A stretch of DNA of 17,333 nt from an uncultured Christensenellaceae bacterium. GTDB taxonomy: Bacteria > Bacillota > Clostridia > Christensenellales > Pumilibacteraceae. A model generated the notes under the pieces. That model did no database searches, was not told the DNA's origin, and saw only the letters and a list, made by a program, of their open reading frames with translations. Made by a program: the position numbers and the translations under genes. The stretch lies in assembly GCA_910588155.1 (NCBI GenBank), contig CAJUPB010000022.1:1-17333 (forward strand), in the 5' to 3' direction. Shown in pieces: positions 14,370 to 17,333 of this stretch (position 1 is the stretch's first letter; each line of letters opens with the position of its first letter).

Positions 14370-14410
14370 TTTTTATTTACTCTCCTTTAATTGTTATTTT
14401 CTTTTAAACA

Positions 14411-14444
14411 CCCCTGCGGGGAGCAACACCGCCCTTACGGGCGG
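14411..14444. other. Tandem GC-rich hairpins in the zot leader
   Basis: CCGCCC-TTAC-GGGCGG (14429-14444) is a 6-bp stem. CCCC-TGC-GGGG (14411-14421) is a smaller one next to it. They lie between the 102-residue gene and zot. On the minus strand the second is followed by TGTTT, so weak termination, attenuation or mRNA processing that lowers zot expression is possible. Confidence 0.45.
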
Positions 14445-14452
14445 AGCGGGTC

Positions 14453-14761
14453 TCAATAAGCAAAGAACTTATCTCTTGCCCGTGCCTGCTTTCTCTCCCG
14501 AGTGATGTCTTTTGCCTTTGCTTTCCTTTCGTTTGCGGCGTCACGATAGCCGCACATTACGCCTTTTTCGTAGTCGCTGTCTTTACCCGAAGCAGAGCTT
14601 TTCATAGTGTCAATGAACTCTTTGACGGTCTTTTTGAACTCTGTGTTTTGCCGCGGGAAATCTTCATAGAGCGCTACGCCGAACACATACCCCGTTGCGA
14701 ACGGGCTATTCTTTTGGCGTGTTTTGTTATATCTCAATTTCTCTTTGAATGAATACTTCAT
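14453..14761 (-). CDS. Unrecognised basic protein upstream of zot
   Basis: A 102-residue protein I do not recognise. It is hydrophilic, with lysine- and arginine-rich ends (KYSFKEKLRYNKTRQK at the start; RKAKAKDITRERKQARARDK at the end) and a middle segment (YVFGVALYEDF ... YEKGVMCGYRDAANERK) that looks folded. No membrane helix or signal is present. AAAGGAG lies 11 bases before the ATG and matches the site of the 64-residue gene upstream almost base for base. The strongly basic, small character would fit a nucleic-acid-binding role, for example coating phage ssDNA, but that is a guess from composition and position only. Confidence 0.7.
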   Translation of the reverse strand: MKYSFKEKLRYNKTRQKNSPFATGYVFGVALYEDFPRQNTEFKKTVKEFIDTMKSSASGKDSDYEKGVMCGYRDAANERKAKAKDITRERKQARARDKFFAY

Positions 14762-14787
14762 TTTGTCTTTTACTCCTTTATTTTTGC

Positions 14788-14817
14788 TTTACAATTCTTT
14801 AATATTTTTGCTATAAT
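14788..14817 (+). promoter_or_regulatory. Strong promoter reading against the phage operon
   Basis: TTTACA (14788-14793), an 18-base spacer and a perfect TATAAT (14812-14817). The next ATG on this strand is at 14827, so the leader is only a few bases long. It points opposite to all other genes of the element. Confidence 0.6.
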
Positions 14818-14826
14818 AAGTCAAGT

Positions 14827-15081
14827 ATGTGGAATTTTATTATAGGCTTACTTGAAACTTATCTTTCTATTACGGGCATTTTATGGCTCGATTTTATCAT
14901 TTATTTCGTCCTTGAAAGCATTATTGCTTATCCTGTCGCGTTCAAACTTACGGGTATAATTTTTGACGCATTAGATTTTTACGACTCCAAAATAATGAGT
15001 GTCGTACATTGGATAATTCGTATTCTAATTATTATGTCCCCGTTTATTATCGTTACCGTTTGTAACGCCGCCACGCTTTAA
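14827..15081 (+). CDS. Small hydrophobic membrane protein on the opposite strand (candidate cargo gene)
   Basis: An 84-residue, very hydrophobic protein with three probable membrane segments (about residues 3-19, 21-42 and 60-80) joined by short loops; the last segment starts near HWIIRILIIMSPF. I do not recognise a family. It fills the only sizeable gap of the leftward operon and runs against it; its last 57 bases overlap the end of the 64-residue gene. No ribosome binding site precedes the ATG, but a strong promoter ends 9 bases before it. An independently expressed, opposite-strand membrane gene in a prophage is typical of superinfection-exclusion or other lysogeny 'moron' genes; that role is inference. 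It could also be chance coding under an antisense-RNA promoter. Confidence 0.5.
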   Translation: MWNFIIGLLETYLSITGILWLDFIIYFVLESIIAYPVAFKLTGIIFDALDFYDSKIMSVVHWIIRILIIMSPFIIVTVCNAATL

Positions 15082-15219
15082 GCCCGCCGATAATTCTTTG
15101 ACTTCCTTTTCCAATTTGTCCAACCGCTTATTTATCTTCGGAACAAATATATGGTCAAGGCACGAATACAGCGACATTAAGGTCATTACTGCCAACATTC
15201 CGATTTCTACTATGTTCAT
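15025..15219 (-). CDS. Small membrane-anchored coiled-coil protein
   Basis: A 64-residue protein. Residues ~4-24 (VEIGMLAVMTLMSLYSCLDHI) form a membrane helix at the very N-terminus. A heptad-like basic/acidic helix (INKRLDKLEKEVKELSAGLK) and a polar tail follow. The positive charges after the helix predict N-out, C-in topology. AAAGGAG is ideally placed before the ATG. Small size, single helix and a cytoplasmic basic region recall inovirus coat proteins (pVIII, pVII/pIX), and a phage holin-like or assembly-scaffold role is also possible. Nothing in the sequence decides between them. It follows the 299-residue membrane protein by about 70 bases. Confidence 0.75.
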   Translation of the reverse strand: MNIVEIGMLAVMTLMSLYSCLDHIFVPKINKRLDKLEKEVKELSAGLKRGGVTNGNDNKRGHNN

Positions 15220-15291
15220 TGTCTTTTACTCCTTTCAAGCCTTTGAGCGTGACCGCATTGCCACGCCCTTTTTTGTTACTGTATTTTGTTT

Positions 15292-16191
15292 TTACTTTCT
15301 TACGAACAGACCCGCAAACAGCGAGATTATGCCGAGGATAACGACGGCAACGCCCACCCACACGAGGACTTTACCCCACACGGGAAGAGCCTTATACCAG
15401 AGATAAAGCAATTCCCAAAATGACCGCGCGCTTGTGCCGCCAGGGTCAACCCCGCCGTTGTCACCGGGGTCAATATCTCCGTTTTCACGCTCGCCCTCTT
15501 TTAAATACATTCCCGTCGAAGATACTGTTTGACTATCTGTACCGTATGTTTCGGATAATCTCCACCCGCCACCTTTGCTATATATACCGACTGTAACCGA
15601 ACCAAAACGCCCCTCATATTCTTTCAGCATATCATAATAGCTTTCACGTATATTTATCTTTATATCTTTCGGCGAATTGGCGTATATTCCCGCATAGTTT
15701 GAACCTTTACAGATATACTCCGTTCCCACCCAAAATACGGAAGGTACTTCGAAATATGAGTTTGCGTACATAATAACAGGCATACCGTTGACACCGCTCT
15801 GCTTGTCCTCTTCCGAACGATAATAGATAATATCGTTAAAGCGTAAAGTCAAAGTAACGGCTATTTCGGAACGACCCCAATAATTAGCTCCAAGCTCTTC
15901 GACAAAATGCTTGTAGTCGTTTCTCGGCCACGAATAAGTAAATGCCCAAAAATGCTTTTCTGTCCACGGAACAAAAAGATAATAATTCGTTGCCGTATCC
16001 GACGAAGCAACTCCATCTTCGGACATATTCACATTATGTACTTTCGATACGCTCGTATTGTCTCCGCCGCAATCTTTGGGGAGCTTTAATGCGCCCGTTA
16101 TTACAAGCGCGGCAATAAGCGCTACAATGGCGAGCAACAATATTATGCCGCCGAGGTTATATGCTTTTACTTGTTTGTTTTTCTTCTTCAT
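15292..16191 (-). CDS. pIII-like membrane-anchored surface protein (candidate minor coat/adsorption protein)
   Basis: A 299-residue protein with no family I recognise but a telling layout. A basic N-terminus and hydrophobic helix (~12-33) act as signal or anchor. Then comes an extracytoplasmic domain rich in Tyr, Trp and Ser (~40-235), a Gly/Asp/Pro linker (GDIDPGDNGGVDPGG, ~238-252), an aromatic amphipathic stretch (FWELLYLWYKALPVWG), and a C-terminal membrane helix ending in FVRK. Signal, outer domain, glycine-rich linker and C-terminal anchor are the arrangement of pIII, the tip protein of filamentous phages. AAAGGAAG, inside the end of the upstream gene, lies just before the ATG; only 3 bases separate the two genes. 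Assignment rests on layout and context, not sequence similarity. Confidence 0.75.
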   Translation of the reverse strand: MKKKNKQVKAYNLGGIILLLAIVALIAALVITGALKLPKDCGGDNTSVSKVHNVNMSEDGVASSDTATNYYLFVPWTEKHFWAFTYSWPRNDYKHFVEELGANYWGRSEIAVTLTLRFNDIIYYRSEEDKQSGVNGMPVIMYANSYFEVPSVFWVGTEYICKGSNYAGIYANSPKDIKINIRESYYDMLKEYEGRFGSVTVGIYSKGGGWRLSETYGTDSQTVSSTGMYLKEGERENGDIDPGDNGGVDPGGTSARSFWELLYLWYKALPVWGKVLVWVGVAVVILGIISLFAGLFVRK

Positions 16192-16194
16192 ACG

Positions 16195-17292
16195 TCACTT
16201 CCTTTTGTAAGCCACTACCGAAGCTATGACGGTGGAGAGAATCCCCACGAGTGCTACGCCGAGCAACGTCCATTCCAGCCACATATTGCGAGAGAGGAAC
16301 TCCGCATACTTCTCTTGCTCGGTCATTTCTTCAACGGCAACTTCCGCATTGCCTTTGACCGTAGCAGTCTTCGGGAGTTTCTCGCCTTTTTCGTTCAAAG
16401 CGTTCATATATCGTAACGCCTTATCCTGCGACATAACGTTTCGTAAAAGAGTACCGTGAGGGACTTCCACCGTCTTGTACACTTCGCCGTCTACGTAGAA
16501 AGTTACGGTGTAGACCTTTAACTCCCAATACGCGGTCAAGGTTATGTTTTCCGTGACTGCCTGTCCCTCGTACTTCGTGCCGTTGCCGTAGAACCAGCCG
16601 AGGAAGTTATATCCCTCTTTTGTCGGCGTGGGAAGCTCTGCCGAAGTATTCCATTCGACGGTAACGTTTGACACGTCCGAGCCGCCGTTACTGTCCAGAG
16701 TTACGGTATATGTGTTTATTTCGAATTTCGGGTAAAAGGACATATCCGACGTTATGGGTTCGCCGTTATACGGGATAGTAAGGTCTTCGTCCAAGTACCA
16801 CCCGACAAAGCGGTAGCCCTCTTTCGTAGGTTCTTCGGGGAGAGACATAATTGCGGTATACTCGAACACGAGCTTTTTGAGCTGCATAAGCAGTATTCTT
16901 CCCGTGGCTGTAAATGTCCCCGTAGAGTTTCGGGAAAAGCGGCTGTCCGTGCAGGTTATGTTTGTTATTGTTTCGTCATCGGTGACGGAGGCAGGAAGCG
17001 TTAAAACAGTATGTTCTATGGTTTCGACACCGCCCTCGGGAGAGATAGCGTCAGAAGATGTATACTCATATGACACGGATATGCTCTGCTCTTCGCCTGT
17101 TTCTCTGTTACGGAGCATACACGTTGCCGTACCGTTGGTTGCTCCGCCTATTGCTCTTGTTTCCGCTTTCGCTGTCATTATGCCACTATTACCTACGCCG
17201 AAAACGACCGCTACGGTCATTGCGAGGAGCGCAAAAGCGGCAATGACTGCCGCGATTACATTGCTGTTTTTATGTACTTTTCTGTTTTCCAT
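16195..17292 (-). CDS. InlB B-repeat surface protein with C-terminal membrane anchor
   Basis: A 365-residue exported protein. A signal peptide (basic start, hydrophobic ~11-33, probable cleavage after Ala43 in AKA-ET) precedes a beta-rich domain. About residues 150-290 hold InlB B-type (Listeria-Bacteroides, Flg_new) repeats: TKEGYRFVGWYLDED and TKEGYNFLGWFYGNG with flanking YTVTLDSNGG and YTVTFYVDG strands. The C-terminus is a membrane helix (EWTLLGVALVGILSTVIASVVAYKRK) with no LPxTG sortase site. In the element it could be a virion tip or attachment protein, or a lysogen surface protein. ATG 17292 is chosen because GAGGAG lies 8 bases upstream; GTG 17301 would overlap that site. It is followed within 3 bases by the pIII-like gene. 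Confidence 0.85.
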   Translation of the reverse strand: MENRKVHKNSNVIAAVIAAFALLAMTVAVVFGVGNSGIMTAKAETRAIGGATNGTATCMLRNRETGEEQSISVSYEYTSSDAISPEGGVETIEHTVLTLPASVTDDETITNITCTDSRFSRNSTGTFTATGRILLMQLKKLVFEYTAIMSLPEEPTKEGYRFVGWYLDEDLTIPYNGEPITSDMSFYPKFEINTYTVTLDSNGGSDVSNVTVEWNTSAELPTPTKEGYNFLGWFYGNGTKYEGQAVTENITLTAYWELKVYTVTFYVDGEVYKTVEVPHGTLLRNVMSQDKALRYMNALNEKGEKLPKTATVKGNAEVAVEEMTEQEKYAEFLSRNMWLEWTLLGVALVGILSTVIASVVAYKRK

Positions 17293-17297
17293 ACGCT

Positions 17298-17333
17298 TCA
17301 CTCCTCTACCTCGTCGCTTCCGACGCTTGCTTC
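17298..17333 (-). CDS. C-terminal end of an upstream gene, cut by the window edge
   Basis: Reading leftward from the right edge, 11 sense codons (ending GSDEVEE) run into a TGA stop at 17300-17298, five bases before ATG 17292 of the InlB-repeat gene. The stop sits within the ribosome-binding region, as expected for tightly coupled operon genes. The tail is acidic; the product cannot be named. Too little sequence is present to exclude a chance frame. Confidence 0.45.
   Translation of the reverse strand, partial: EASVGSDEVEE

Larger units (their letters stand above)
10851..17333 (-). mobile_element. Integrated inovirus-like (filamentous ssDNA phage) element, right end outside the window
   Basis: A leftward gene block next to the 3' end of tRNA-Thr. 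In transcription order it encodes an InlB-repeat surface protein, a pIII-like membrane protein, small proteins, a Zot/pI-type ATPase, a CRESS-type Rep and a tyrosine integrase. Zot-like ATPase, small membrane proteins, a replication initiator and a compact size are the marks used to recognise inoviruses. No capsid, portal, terminase or tail gene is present, which argues against a tailed phage. No secretin gene is seen, as expected for a host without an outer membrane. The attachment repeat at the far end is not visible, so the size is unknown (more than 6.4 kb). A non-viral plasmid-like element carrying a Zot homologue is the main alternative. Confidence 0.8.

Noticed and set aside
1..17333. 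CRISPR array or insertion sequence
   Set aside because: No regularly spaced repeat units and no transposase gene or IS-type terminal repeats were seen on either strand.

Overview
The first ~10.8 kb looks like the chromosome of a monoderm, low-to-medium GC Clostridia-type bacterium, probably an uncultured gut lineage. The basis is gene content: DegV, DUF951, DUF1540, DUF4116, a LysA variant and a PflA-like radical SAM protein, together with strong Shine-Dalgarno and sigma-A-like promoter sequences. The exact genus cannot be told from the sequence.

Host part. Bases 1-490 hold no convincing gene; they contain a strong leftward promoter and the terminator of the first operon. Bases 491-4897 form one leftward operon: a DUF4116 protein, a two-domain alpha/beta-hydrolase-like protein whose nucleophile position is glycine, a DUF951 protein, signal peptidase I and a DegV fatty-acid-binding protein. 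A divergent promoter pair separates it from a rightward PflA-like radical SAM gene, which converges on a dNTP triphosphohydrolase. A small DUF1540 Cys-rich gene follows. Next comes a second leftward operon: a hotdog acyl-CoA thioesterase, an ankyrin-repeat protein and diaminopimelate decarboxylase (lysA). Last are the C-terminal remnant of an esterase and a tRNA-Thr(CGT) gene.

Mobile part. From the 3' end of the tRNA gene to the right edge the window is an integrated single-stranded-DNA, filamentous-phage (inovirus)-like element, not complete in the window. In transcription order (leftward) it has: the tail of an unseen gene, an InlB-repeat surface protein with signal peptide and C-terminal anchor, a second pIII-like membrane protein, a 64-residue membrane/coil protein, a 102-residue protein, a Zot/pI-type assembly ATPase, a 138-residue charged protein, a ~300 bp intergenic region, a CRESS-DNA-virus-type Rep (HUH nickase plus SF3 helicase), and a tyrosine integrase next to the tRNA. 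One hydrophobic 84-residue gene is inserted on the opposite strand.

The most striking signal is in the intergenic region. A perfect 12-bp stem displays a 10-nt loop that contains, on the Rep-coding strand, the exact CRESS-virus replication nonanucleotide TAGTATTAC. Short iteron-like repeats lie beside it. A strong GC-rich hairpin sits between the assembly genes and this origin, which is where Ff phages keep their packaging signal. The layout (surface proteins, assembly ATPase, packaging-like hairpin, origin hairpin, Rep, integrase, tRNA) suggests a temperate filamentous phage that replicates with a circovirus/geminivirus-like initiator and origin. Function is inferred; the right end and the major coat gene are not visible.
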